DNA of 22,167 bases, taken from NCBI GenBank assembly GCA_049644265.1, contig JBARRO010000167.1, forward strand, positions 1-22,167, given 5' to 3'. Position 1 is the stretch's first letter, and each line of letters starts with the position of its first letter. Origin of the DNA: JBARRO01 sp049644265 (GTDB lineage Bacteria > Bacteroidota > Ignavibacteria > UBA10030). A program made the position numbers and the translations under genes. Of this stretch, positions 1 through 7,461 are shown in pieces. The notes below the pieces were generated by a model. It was not told where the DNA came from. It saw only the letters and a list, made by a program, of their open reading frames with translations, and ran no database searches.

Positions 1-508
1 ATACCGTGACTTCGGGAAGCCGCGCAATGATCGGACCTGAATCCACCACCGCGACAACGTTCTGCATGGGTGCCTGACCCTGCCCGGGTGCACCTCCGGC
101 CTGCTGGAGTTTCTCGGTCGTGAGCGGCGACGTCTTCCCGATGTCGCTGATCGAGACGATTTCGAAGTATTCCGGCATTTCATTGTACCACAGCTTGTTC
201 GAACGCAGGATCAACTCCAGTGCATCCCGCCAGTACATCGACTCGATGTTAATGCCGATATTCTGGTCCGCCGACCGCATCGGCGAGGAATCCACGATGA
301 TCTTCCCCACCAGTTTCTTGCTCAGCTCGCCGAGCGACTTAATGGCGTCAGTATACTTGACGTCGCTCTTGAACGAAACGACCTCGTCGGGACTCACGCC
401 CTCTTTCCCCGAGGCCATTCTCTTCAACTGTTGTTGCGTCTGTCCCAACAAGCAGGACCAGACGAGAACGGTGCCGAGCAGAAGCAATACTGTGTATCGT
501 GTTTTCAT
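1..508 (-). CDS. pilQ: Secretin (PilQ/GspD family), N-terminal part, cut by window edge
   Basis: The first 169 codons of an outer-membrane secretin, the multimeric channel through which a pilus or secreted substrate leaves the cell. The start is ATG at 508, preceded by an AGAGGTG ribosome site, and lies only 2 bp after the stop of the PilO-like gene, so it is the last visible gene of that operon. Residues 1 to about 23 form a signal peptide (MKTRYTVLLLLGTVLVWSC...). Residues about 45-118 fit an STN/N0 domain: an amphipathic IKSLGELSKKL helix, a KIIVDSS strand and the pattern YWRDALELIL followed by YEVV-like strand FEIV. A Gly/Gln-rich linker and the beginning of the next domain (VVAVVDSG) follow. 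The secretin core is outside the window, so the family call rests on the N0 pattern and on the neighbours. A Cys at residue 19 might suggest a lipoprotein, but Trp at -2 is atypical of a lipobox. Confidence 0.75.
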   Translation of the reverse strand, partial: MKTRYTVLLLLGTVLVWSCLLGQTQQQLKRMASGKEGVSPDEVVSFKSDVKYTDAIKSLGELSKKLVGKIIVDSSPMRSADQNIGINIESMYWRDALELILRSNKLWYNEMPEYFEIVSISDIGKTSPLTTEKLQQAGGAPGQGQAPMQNVVAVVDSGPIIARLPEVTV

Positions 509-510
509 AA

Positions 511-1407
511 TCACCTCTTCATGAGTCTCTTGTCAAAGACGATCTTCTTTTGAACGCGTCGGATCACTCCTCCTTCGTTCAGCGTAAATTCGACGGAACT
601 TGTTGTCGGACTGATCTTGCTGACGTATCCCCTCCACACTTTGTCCCCCAGGTGAAGAATGACGAGCTCATTATCCAGTAACACAAACGCTTTCCCCGGC
701 AATACGGCCTTGACATCAACCTTGTCTGCATTGATCTCTCCGACAGGCGCTTCCTTGGCAAGCTCCCGCAGCACCAGCGGTTTGAAAGGGTCATAGGGCG
801 CGGGGGTCATGGTCAGATTCTTGGCTGCCAGGGACGTTCCCAATTCAGCGATGGTCTTGACGTAGTAGGCATGAAGCTCCATATCGAACGCAACCCACTT
901 GTTCGTCTCGCCCGTCTCCGGGTCTACTTCTTCCTTTTCGTCGAGCTGCATTCCGGCGATCTTGTACAGCCGGCGACCATTCTCCAGGAAATAAATGAAC
1001 TTGTACAGCTTGTCGAACTCGGCAACACCCTGTTCGAGTTTGTACGCGTTGTAGCCCCAGGAGAGTTTCTCATGCGAGCCGAGGAACTTCATGTCAAATT
1101 TCAGAAACCCGGCTTCGTCAATCCCCCGGCTCATGTATCCGTATGTCTGGGAGGAAATATCGAACTGCGGGATTTCCTTGCTTCGCGAATCGTATCGGCG
1201 CTTGACATCCTGATACTTCAGCGTGAGTTGCTGAACTTCTTCCGTGAGGCCCGGAAGGTCCGCGAGCTGCTTGTCAATCGCCTGGACCTCCTTTGCAATC
1301 GCCTTCAACGCGCGCGGTTGCCAGAACCCATAGTAGAATGCTCCTCCCAACGTGAACAGGAGCCAGACCGCACCAAGGGCAATACTATTTCGAATCTTAA
1401 AAGACAT
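511..1407 (-). CDS. PilO-like/PilP-like combined inner-membrane protein
   Basis: A 298-residue bitopic membrane protein of the pilus alignment complex. Residues 1-9 are cytoplasmic, about 10-30 form one transmembrane helix (IALGAVWLLFTLGGAFYYGF), about 33-75 are heptad-like coiled coil, and about 95-190 resemble the ferredoxin-like PilO/GspM periplasmic domain. After a Pro-rich linker (about 195-225), residues 228-298 resemble the PilP/GspC HR beta-domain, with the pattern LGDKVWRGYVSKI, then a VEFTLNEGG strand and a final KKIVF strand. PilO is usually about 200 residues and PilP is a separate lipoprotein, so this reads as a fusion. The gene sits 14 bp after the PilM/N-like gene and 2 bp before the secretin gene. 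A PilP-like domain would contact the secretin N0 domain encoded next to it. The fold assignment is made by eye; the PilO half is surer than the PilP half. Confidence 0.7.
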   Translation of the reverse strand: MSFKIRNSIALGAVWLLFTLGGAFYYGFWQPRALKAIAKEVQAIDKQLADLPGLTEEVQQLTLKYQDVKRRYDSRSKEIPQFDISSQTYGYMSRGIDEAGFLKFDMKFLGSHEKLSWGYNAYKLEQGVAEFDKLYKFIYFLENGRRLYKIAGMQLDEKEEVDPETGETNKWVAFDMELHAYYVKTIAELGTSLAAKNLTMTPAPYDPFKPLVLRELAKEAPVGEINADKVDVKAVLPGKAFVLLDNELVILHLGDKVWRGYVSKISPTTSSVEFTLNEGGVIRRVQKKIVFDKRLMKR

Positions 1408-1421
1408 ACTGTCGGCCCCGG

Positions 1422-3026
1422 TTATCGTTTAGGCAAGGGGGGTTCCGGAACATCGTTCTTGTCGACTTTGTCGACCTGAATATCAAATTCGTACAGAATC
1501 TTGTTCCGCATTGCGATGGTTCGAACCTCACGCAGCGTCGCTTTTTCAAAAATGCTCGCAATCCTCGTAATGCGCGTCCGATAGATGGACCGGCCCGAGA
1601 TGATAATGACCGTCGGAGAGTTTTGATCGGGTCTGATCTGATAGATCCATAGAGAGTTGAGGTCCTCAACGCTGTTGGCAAGGTAATGCAGGATCCGGCT
1701 CCAGCGATCACTTCCGGGCGCAACAGAATCATACACGGTGGTCGCGATGATGTACCGGTTTATGTCGCCCTGCAGTTTATCCTTTCGCTCCTTGAACACT
1801 TCCAACTCCTCAAGGCGGGACTTCTTCTGAGCAAGGTCCTCGCGCGCCCGTCGGATGTCCGTTTGACGATTCAGGATTTCCGTGTAGAAGAACACGATCG
1901 AAACCACAATCATCACTGCAGCAATATATCCGTGCCAGGCAAGTTTGAAAACCTTCTGTCCCTCGATAATCGAATTCGGGACAAGGTTGGTTGGGTAGAA
2001 GCCGGCATGTTTCGCGTCGAGCGCTTTCCATGCGGTAATGATTGGAATGGCGTACTCGGAAACTGCTTCGCCGATCGAGCCCTCATAGTTACTCAGGTCG
2101 AGCTCCGGCGATTTGATGTATTCTACCTGGGCACTGGAGAACTGAGGACCAATCGCCTCCAGGAGGTTGACTTTGTGGCTTTCCCCCGCGAGAAGGATTC
2201 TGTCAATTCTGGTAAGAGCAATATTGTCCTGTTCGAGAAGAATACGGCTGTAGATCGTGTTTTCGATGTTGGAGGATCCGTATCCTTCGCTGATAATCGG
2301 GGCGAAATGGAGGAAATTCTGGCCCTGCATGAAAATCAGGCGCGTGAAATCGTGCCCGACGTAGACGATGACGCTGACCTCTTCTTCCTGCACCGGATAC
2401 CCCGACCTGACCATCTCCATGAGGGCAAGATCGGCGCTGTCGATCAGTTTGACATTCGGGATCCGCCCACCGAGGAACGACCGGATTTCCGTCAGAACGT
2501 CATACAGGTGAAGGCCATCTTCGCGGACGACTGCAACAATGCCGCCCGACGCCGCAGGGATTGCTTCAAGGGAATCAAGCGCGAGCGTCGACGAACGCAT
2601 CGTCGAGAGTTCCTGAATGATCTGCTTCTTGAGCTTGGCGCCCTTGAGACCGAAATCGCTTTCAAACTCCTGATACGTTACCGCGGGTTCGGAAAGAGCA
2701 AAGGAAAACGTGTAGTCCTTGGGAGGAAGGTCTGTGAGTAATCCGAGCAGCACCGAGGCATTCGTCGTCGCTCCTTCGCCTTCCCCAGGGCCTTCTCCCG
2801 CCGCTGGGGCTGCAGCAAACGCATCGGTGGTTGCCAATTCTCCAAGGCCCTGGTCCTGCGACTCCGCCGCTGCCTGCTTTTCCTCGAACTTCGTGATCAG
2901 CGCAACAGTTTTGAAGTCCCTGAGCGTGATTCTTCCGCCCTTGGAGGAGAGCTGGACGAATTTGAGCTCAAGGCCGTCAACAAAGAGTGCGACTGCGGTT
3001 TTGCCTTGACCTGCCTGGTATGGCAT
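1422..3026 (-). CDS. PilM-PilN combined protein (GspL-like architecture)
   Basis: A 534-residue protein with three parts. Residues about 10-340 resemble the actin-like cytoplasmic domain of PilM or GspL, interrupted by an Ala/Gly/Glu-rich low-complexity insert at about 53-90. Residues 366-382 are a transmembrane helix (GYIAAVMIVVSIVFFY). Residues about 385-425 are a charged coiled coil, and about 440-515 resemble the ferredoxin-like PilN/GspL periplasmic domain. Just before the helix is TNLVP (residues 346-350), matching the INLLP-like motif by which free PilN binds PilM. The phosphate-binding motifs look degenerate: DGLELK at 17-22 replaces the usual DxGxxxxK, and the second loop reads YVGHDFTRL. 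ATP binding is therefore doubtful. GspL of type II secretion has the same layout and is the main alternative name. It lies 67 bp after the PilT gene and 14 bp before the PilO-like gene. Confidence 0.75.
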   Translation of the reverse strand: MPYQAGQGKTAVALFVDGLELKFVQLSSKGGRITLRDFKTVALITKFEEKQAAAESQDQGLGELATTDAFAAAPAAGEGPGEGEGATTNASVLLGLLTDLPPKDYTFSFALSEPAVTYQEFESDFGLKGAKLKKQIIQELSTMRSSTLALDSLEAIPAASGGIVAVVREDGLHLYDVLTEIRSFLGGRIPNVKLIDSADLALMEMVRSGYPVQEEEVSVIVYVGHDFTRLIFMQGQNFLHFAPIISEGYGSSNIENTIYSRILLEQDNIALTRIDRILLAGESHKVNLLEAIGPQFSSAQVEYIKSPELDLSNYEGSIGEAVSEYAIPIITAWKALDAKHAGFYPTNLVPNSIIEGQKVFKLAWHGYIAAVMIVVSIVFFYTEILNRQTDIRRAREDLAQKKSRLEELEVFKERKDKLQGDINRYIIATTVYDSVAPGSDRWSRILHYLANSVEDLNSLWIYQIRPDQNSPTVIIISGRSIYRTRITRIASIFEKATLREVRTIAMRNKILYEFDIQVDKVDKNDVPEPPLPKR

Positions 3027-3093
3027 CGCGAGGGCGGGTCCTTAGTTGTGGATAATCTGAGAGGTGTGAAGTTTTGTCGGATTCATCAGAACG

Positions 3094-4398
3094 TCATTCC
3101 GACGGTGCCATTTGGAGCAGTTGCTGGAGTCTGCGCTTGTTGTTGCAGTAGTTCATCGCGTTTTCCAGAGAAATCTTCTTTTGCATATACAGGCGTTTGA
3201 GGTCCTGTTCCATGGTGATCATGCCTTGTTCCGATCCCTCCGAAATCATCTGGTAGATTTCCCCTGTGTTGTTGTTTTTGATGGCGGCCTTGACGGACGG
3301 CACGCCGAGCATGATTTCCTTTGCAAGAACACGTTTTCCGTCGAGGCTGGGCACAAGTTTCTGGGAAAGGACACATCGAAGGGTTTCTCCCAACCTGTTC
3401 CGCACACGTTCCTGCTCAACCGGCGGAGTCTCACCGATGATACGGTCGATACTTTCCACGGCAGATGCGGTGTGGAGAGTCGAGAACACCTTGTGGCCCG
3501 AATCGGTTATTTCAAGCGCCGTCAGAATCGTTTCCGGGTCGCGCAACTCGCCCACCATTATAATGTCCGGGTCCTGCCGCAGCGCCTGGATGGCACCCTC
3601 TTTGAACGAGAGCACATCCCGTCCGACTTCACGGTGACGGATGATGCATTTGTCCGATTTATGGACATACTCAATCGGCGACGCGATGATAACAATGTGA
3701 CCGTCCACCGTGTGATTGTTGGCGTCGATGATTGCGTCGAGTGTGGAGCTTTTCCCGGAGCCAGTGATTCCCGTGACCAGACAGAGCCCCTCCTTGGTGT
3801 GCGCGAGGCTGACCATCTTTGTCACGTTGGGATGGAACTCCATGTTTTTGTAGGGCCGAACCGTGTTGTTAATGGCCCGCATGTTGAGTGCGAGCTGATC
3901 GAGGTCGAAGTACGCGTCTGCACGGAACCGGCGGAACTCACCGTTTTCCTGGTGAATCATGTGGGAGAAATCGAGGTTGCGGTTCTCATACAGGAACGTG
4001 CGTTGGCGCTCGCCAATGACGCTTTGAATAAGAATGTTCATTTCATCGGGGGTGTACTTCCCGATGATGGGGTCAGGTTTTTTGGCCCCGAACACCCGAT
4101 ACCAGACAAAGCCCTGCGAGCCATACCCCCCAATATCAATGTCCGAGGCGTTGATCGTAAACATCCTTGTCAGGAAGTGGTTCATACACGCCACAAGCTT
4201 CATTTTTGCCGACTCGTCCGTGCGAGTCATGATATCGCCAATCATCATCTGACGCTCAAGGCCTGTGACGGTCCCCGGTAGCTGGGTACAGGTCTCCTTG
4301 AGAATCTTTTGGGCTTCCAGGATCACTGGGGGAAGCTCGGCAGATACACTAACTGAAGGATTCTTGGGTGGTGGCGTGGGAGGCGTTTGAACAGCCAT
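3094..4398 (-). CDS. pilT: Type IV pilus retraction-type ATPase (PilT/PilU family)
   Basis: A hexameric cytoplasmic ATPase of the PilT/VirB11 superfamily, which normally depolymerises pili. Walker A is GITGSGKSS at residues 210-218. The Walker B region DPDIIMVGELRDPET and the His box STLHTASAVESIDRII follow in the normal order, and an N-terminal PAS-like domain covers about 80-190. At 434 residues it is longer than typical PilT (about 345). The extra length is a Pro-rich N-terminal tail of about 70 residues. No C4 zinc motif is present, which separates it from PilB/GspE. The C-terminal motif that reads AIRNLIRE in classical PilT is here AIKNNNTG, so retraction activity should not be taken for granted. 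It is the first gene of a minus-strand operon and has a good sigma70-type promoter at 4473-4501. No clear ribosome site precedes the ATG. Confidence 0.88.
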   Translation of the reverse strand: MAVQTPPTPPPKNPSVSVSAELPPVILEAQKILKETCTQLPGTVTGLERQMMIGDIMTRTDESAKMKLVACMNHFLTRMFTINASDIDIGGYGSQGFVWYRVFGAKKPDPIIGKYTPDEMNILIQSVIGERQRTFLYENRNLDFSHMIHQENGEFRRFRADAYFDLDQLALNMRAINNTVRPYKNMEFHPNVTKMVSLAHTKEGLCLVTGITGSGKSSTLDAIIDANNHTVDGHIVIIASPIEYVHKSDKCIIRHREVGRDVLSFKEGAIQALRQDPDIIMVGELRDPETILTALEITDSGHKVFSTLHTASAVESIDRIIGETPPVEQERVRNRLGETLRCVLSQKLVPSLDGKRVLAKEIMLGVPSVKAAIKNNNTGEIYQMISEGSEQGMITMEQDLKRLYMQKKISLENAMNYCNNKRRLQQLLQMAPSE

Positions 4399-4472
4399 CG
4401 GGCTAAGTGGTTTTGGTTTATTTTGTTGTGGAGAATCGAACCAAAGTTAACCTTCTTCCGAACTTGGGATAG

Positions 4473-4501
4473 ATTATAAGGAACTCCGATCCAAAAAGCA
4501 A
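4473..4501 (-). promoter_or_regulatory. Sigma70-type promoter of the pilT-pilMN-pilOP-pilQ operon
   Basis: Read on the minus strand, the -35 is TTGCTT (4496-4501), the spacer is 17 bp, and the -10 is a perfect TATAAT (4473-4478). Transcription would begin near 4466, giving a leader of about 67 nt before the pilT ATG at 4398. The match is good, but no experiment supports it and FCB-group housekeeping sigma factors may read other motifs. Confidence 0.6.
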
Positions 4502-4932
4502 CTCGCCTCAAGGAGGATTTTCAAGAACCCGTCTATCCCATTAGTTTTGATGGGACTTAGCCCAAAAATGAGCCACCATCCTCTTTTCAGCATCTACATC
4601 TCGAGCATTGTCGGTTTTGGGGAGTGGAATTGACTTCATTCTGTAAATTGTTCTTGCTCAGAACAAGCACGTATCGACATTCGTTGGGCCTTCGGCTGCA
4701 TTTCCGGTGGCACGTCGTTTGTGCAAATAATAGGCCAGAAGCTATCTCCAATTCAAAGAGCTGTGCACTTGCATGATTCTGGCGAATTCAGGGACACGGG
4801 GAGAGACCTGCTCTAGCTTTTCCCGATCCCTCGGAAGTCGTCCGGAATCTGTATTGATCAGAGACAATATCGAAAGAAATGATACACAAAATGTGACGAT
4901 TGACAACGCGGAGTGTGCGCCGCAGGACTATC

Positions 4933-4961
4933 TTGACATTAGCGCAGGCTTTGGGTAAGAT
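4933..4961 (+). promoter_or_regulatory. Sigma70-type promoter of the minor-pilin operon
   Basis: A perfect TTGACA (4933-4938), a 17-bp spacer and TAAGAT (4956-4961). The start of transcription would be near 4968, about 72 nt before the first ATG at 5040. The motif match and position agree, but this is a prediction only. Confidence 0.55.
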
Positions 4962-5039
4962 ACTGCGGTGCCGGATGACAGATTAAGAAGGAATAGTTCG
5001 GTCCGGTGATCGCTTAAAGGAGTTTGTGAGGAGATTCAA

Positions 5040-5633
5040 ATGAGTACCGGTCAAACAATGTTGGTGCTGGGAGCCTTCACGTTGCTCTCGATGCTCACGC
5101 TGACGATGAACCGAACGATCTTCGGTTCCGTGAATCTTGGCTTTGAAATGGAAACCAATCTAAATGGGATATCCATCGCCCAAAGCCTCATGGACGAGAT
5201 ATTGACCCAGGATTTCGATGAACGAACCACCACTGGCGTGAAGATCTACTCGGCATCCGATATGACGGCGGCTGCAAGTTTTGGACCGGATCTGAGTTCC
5301 TCGCCGGAGATTGCAATCACGTGGGAAGACAGTGCTTACACGGACGGAAGCGGTGTGTTTCATGATTACGAATCAAAAGCCAAGTGGGATGATGTGGATG
5401 ATTATCACCGTTACAGGCGACGGGTTTGGGACAAGCGACTCGGATGGTTCCATGATAGCGTGTACGTCCAATATGTAAACGAAGATTCGCCGGACAGTGT
5501 AGTGACCTCGCCGGTTCAGCACAAGAGAGTAACGGTCGTCGTGACGCATCCCAACCTGCCGAAAAACGAGAGCGGGACTGTCTACCCGGTTGTCTTGAGA
5601 GACCTTTCAGTATACCGGAGATTCTTTCAATAA
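5040..5633 (+). CDS. PilV/GspI-like minor pilin with atypical short leader
   Basis: A 197-residue protein with one N-terminal hydrophobic helix (residues about 5-26) and a soluble C-terminal domain. It begins MSTGQTMLVLGAFTLLSM. A Gly at residue 4 sits right before the hydrophobic stretch, as at a prepilin cleavage site, but the leader would be only four residues and Glu5 is missing. The region after the helix (NLNGISIAQSLMDEILTQD) resembles the PilV/GspI pattern, where an Ala-rich amphipathic extension continues the pilin alpha helix. The start is fixed by a strong GAGGAG site (5028-5033) 6 nt upstream. It is the first of three closely spaced genes (12 and 9 bp gaps) that look like a minor-pilin priming set. 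Exact family membership is inferred from layout rather than strong sequence identity. Confidence 0.6.
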   Translation: MSTGQTMLVLGAFTLLSMLTLTMNRTIFGSVNLGFEMETNLNGISIAQSLMDEILTQDFDERTTTGVKIYSASDMTAAASFGPDLSSSPEIAITWEDSAYTDGSGVFHDYESKAKWDDVDDYHRYRRRVWDKRLGWFHDSVYVQYVNEDSPDSVVTSPVQHKRVTVVVTHPNLPKNESGTVYPVVLRDLSVYRRFFQ

Positions 5634-5645
5634 AAAGGAAACCCC

Positions 5646-6254
5646 ATGGGTGCAATGTTTGATTATGCTTTTTCCACAATCGTTTTTGGCGTCCTGGTGT
5701 TCACGGTCGCGCGTATTCAGATCAACATAAACTCCACGCTCTATCAAAACACGCAAACAATCATCACGCAAGACAACGCCGTGGAGCTTGCCAGGCAGTT
5801 TGAGTACGATTTTCTGAAGATAGGCCATAAGATTTCAGGTCAGAAACTGTTCTACGCGGACACCAACCGAATTGATTTCAAAACCTGTCTCCTCAACAAC
5901 AATACGGTTTACACCATCAGCTACACCACCGGAACAACATCGGCCTCTGCCTGGAGCAATAACCCAAATGATTTTCCCATCATACGCTCATCCATAGATG
6001 CTGTCAACGGTACGTTCATTGCGCCACGCCAATACGGTGTTGTGGAATTTAAACTGTTCTACTACGATTCCATCAACGGCCTGTTGGCTACGCCGATGAC
6101 AACTGCAGCTCAGCTTGCGTATGTTCGTGCAATCAAAATCAAGTTTCGCTTTGAAAGTTTTGAACCCGTTATCACCGCCACGGATACCGTGTGGGCGGGC
6201 GTCACGTGGGAGAAGCTTCTCTTCCCTCGCAATTTGAACAATCTGTACTACTAG
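5646..6254 (+). CDS. PilW/GspJ-like minor pilin with two-residue leader
   Basis: A 202-residue protein with an N-terminal hydrophobic helix (MGAMFDYAFSTIVFGVLVFT) and an extended beta-rich C-terminal part with many Thr, Asn and aromatic residues. If Gly2 is the cleavage-site Gly, the leader is just Met-Gly. There is no Glu at mature position 5; an Asp occurs at mature position 4. The stretch ITQDNAVELARQFEYDFLKIGHKIS matches in spirit the PilW/GspJ region, where the long helix runs into the globular domain. An AAAGGAA ribosome site lies 7 nt before the ATG. It is second in the three-gene set, where PilW usually lies between PilV and PilX. The role as a minor pilin is inference from anchor, size and order. 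Confidence 0.6.
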   Translation: MGAMFDYAFSTIVFGVLVFTVARIQININSTLYQNTQTIITQDNAVELARQFEYDFLKIGHKISGQKLFYADTNRIDFKTCLLNNNTVYTISYTTGTTSASAWSNNPNDFPIIRSSIDAVNGTFIAPRQYGVVEFKLFYYDSINGLLATPMTTAAQLAYVRAIKIKFRFESFEPVITATDTVWAGVTWEKLLFPRNLNNLYY

Positions 6255-6263
6255 GGTGAAATT

Positions 6264-7298
6264 ATGGGCAGAACGGCTTTAATTCTCATCATGGGGCTCG
6301 GATTTGGGTTCGGCTATATCAGCAGCCAGATCCGCAGTGCAATGAATTTGCTGACGGCCTCGCTGGAGGGATACTCGAAATATTCAATGTCCCGCAACAT
6401 TGCCCGGGTAGCGATTCACCGAAGTCTGCGGTATATCGACCGCAACCCCACGGTCGCGAATTATACTCCCCCGACATCCGGTTCGTTCAACGGGGGCACT
6501 TATACAGTCTCCACAACCGTTTCTGTCGATACGATGTGGCTCAACGTTGTGGGAACATACGCCGATTCAAGCTATGCGATGCGGACGAAACTCCTGGTAG
6601 CAACGAAGCCCTTCCCCACAGTGACAGGTGCAATCGGAGTTCGCGCCTCACCCCTTGATTTAAATATGACGGGAGGTGCAGCAGTCGATGGTCGAAACTA
6701 TGACTCTACCGGCACAACCCTTGACACGGGGTGTCCGAGCAAGCCGGGATTTGCGGTCATGAACTCCACGGACTCTGCCACAGTCGTGGGCGAGAGCTCG
6801 AACATTTATGGTTCACAAAAGGCCAAAGTCGATACCACAACACAAGATCCCGGGGCATTTATTGATGAATATGAGGCTAATGCCGACACAGTGATTAACT
6901 CCCCGGGTGTTTATGGCGGCCAACGGACTTTCGGGACCTCCACGAACCCCTGGATCACCGTTGTCAACGCTGGTGAAGATACGAGCTTCAGCATCAAGTT
7001 TACAGGAGGTGTCAGCGGATGGGGGGTCCTGGCAATTAACGGGAACGTTTGGTTCTCCGGCGGGATCGATTTCCACGGGCTCGTCGTCGTCTACGGAAGG
7101 AACAACATCGTGGACTTCACGTCAACAGGAACTCCCAAGATTGTCGGTGGGCTCATTGTTGCCGGCCGGGCTGCTTCCCTCACCCTGAAAGGGACTGGTT
7201 CAAGCGGTGGTAAGGTGGCCTACAGCTGCCAGGCTCTGAACAAGGCGAAGAACCTTACAAAGCTGCGGTACTATGCTGTACAGGAATGGTATGAATGA
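6264..7298 (+). CDS. PilX-like minor pilin with beta-rich C-terminal domain
   Basis: A 344-residue protein starting MGRTALILIMGLGFGFGYIS, again with Gly2 before a hydrophobic helix and without Glu5. Residues about 28-60 continue as an Ala/Ser/Arg amphipathic helix (SMSRNIARVAIHRSL), as in PilX-type proteins that carry many repeated polar and small residues after the anchor. Residues about 120-344 are Gly/Thr/Ser-rich with alternating hydrophobic strands (GWGVLAINGNVWFSGGIDFH, then IVGGLIVAGRAASLTLKG), suggesting a beta-solenoid-like surface domain. There is a single Cys pair candidate (Cys in DTGCPSK and Cys in AYSCQA). It ends the plus-strand operon 9 bp after its neighbour and is followed by the repeat region and a bidirectional terminator. 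An adhesive or pilus-tip role is possible but unproven. Confidence 0.58.
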   Translation: MGRTALILIMGLGFGFGYISSQIRSAMNLLTASLEGYSKYSMSRNIARVAIHRSLRYIDRNPTVANYTPPTSGSFNGGTYTVSTTVSVDTMWLNVVGTYADSSYAMRTKLLVATKPFPTVTGAIGVRASPLDLNMTGGAAVDGRNYDSTGTTLDTGCPSKPGFAVMNSTDSATVVGESSNIYGSQKAKVDTTTQDPGAFIDEYEANADTVINSPGVYGGQRTFGTSTNPWITVVNAGEDTSFSIKFTGGVSGWGVLAINGNVWFSGGIDFHGLVVVYGRNNIVDFTSTGTPKIVGGLIVAGRAASLTLKGTGSSGGKVAYSCQALNKAKNLTKLRYYAVQEWYE

Positions 7299-7364
7299 GA
7301 TTGACAATTGAAGATTGTAGATTGAAGAGATTGAAAGTTGTAAGTTGAAGGTTGTAAGTTGCGC
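7299..7364 (+). repeat. Degenerate heptamer tandem repeat (GATTGAA/GTTGTAA)
   Basis: Directly after the stop codon of the PilX-like gene the sequence becomes a run of about nine imperfect 7-bp units: GATTGAC, AATTGAA, GATTGTA, GATTGAA, GAGATTGAAA (expanded), GTTGTAA, GTTGAAG, GTTGTAA, GTTGCGC. The composition (A/T/G-rich and almost C-free on this strand) differs sharply from its surroundings. Confidence 0.7.
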
Positions 7365-7404
7365 GTGTAGCAGGGAACGATTGAAGGTTAGAAATGGAAG
7401 GAAT

Positions 7405-7437
7405 AAAAAAGGCGCTCGAGAGAGCGCCTTTCCCTTT
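7405..7437. terminator. Bidirectional intrinsic terminator between converging operons
   Basis: A perfect stem GGCGCTC (7411-7417), loop GAGA, GAGCGCC (7422-7428), flanked on the left by six A and on the right by TTTCCCTTTT. The A and T tracts extend the stem to about 10 bp and give a U tract in both directions. It would stop transcripts of the minor-pilin operon (plus) and of the pilC-pilB operon (minus, pilB ends at 7462). Confidence 0.85.
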
Positions 7438-7461
7438 TCGTCCCTTCCTACTTATCTCCTC

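Larger units (their letters stand above)
4399..5039. other. 641-bp non-coding divergent region between the pilT operon and minor-pilin operon
   Basis: No convincing gene is seen. The region holds the pilT-side promoter (4473-4501), the minor-pilin promoter (4933-4961), a small hairpin TCCCAT/ATGGGA (4536-4541 and 4550-4555) and a perfect 7-bp inverted repeat TTGTTCT/AGAACAA (4648-4654 and 4660-4666). Neither repeat is followed by a T tract, so they are candidate operators rather than terminators. A 61-codon plus-strand open frame at 4773-4958 has no ribosome site or recognisable protein features. Confidence 0.6.

Noticed and set aside
871..1479. Long plus-strand open frames opposite the pilus genes (also 1686-2741, 3112-4281 and 8515-9285)
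   Set aside because: They are antisense to genes with clear domain patterns, have no family motifs or ribosome sites, and are expected by chance in this composition.
4536..4555. Hairpin TCCCAT/ATGGGA as a terminator
   Set aside because: Six-bp stem with an 8-nt loop, no T tract, and located upstream of a promoter rather than after a gene.
4708..4722. Sigma54-like TGGCACG-N4-TTGT upstream of the minor-pilin genes
   Set aside because: The -24 half is perfect, but the -12 half has GT instead of the near-invariant GC, and it lies more than 300 bp from the first ATG.
4773..4958. 61-codon open frame in the divergent pilus region
   Set aside because: No ribosome site, no hydrophobic or domain pattern, and it overlaps the -35/-10 promoter of the minor-pilin operon.
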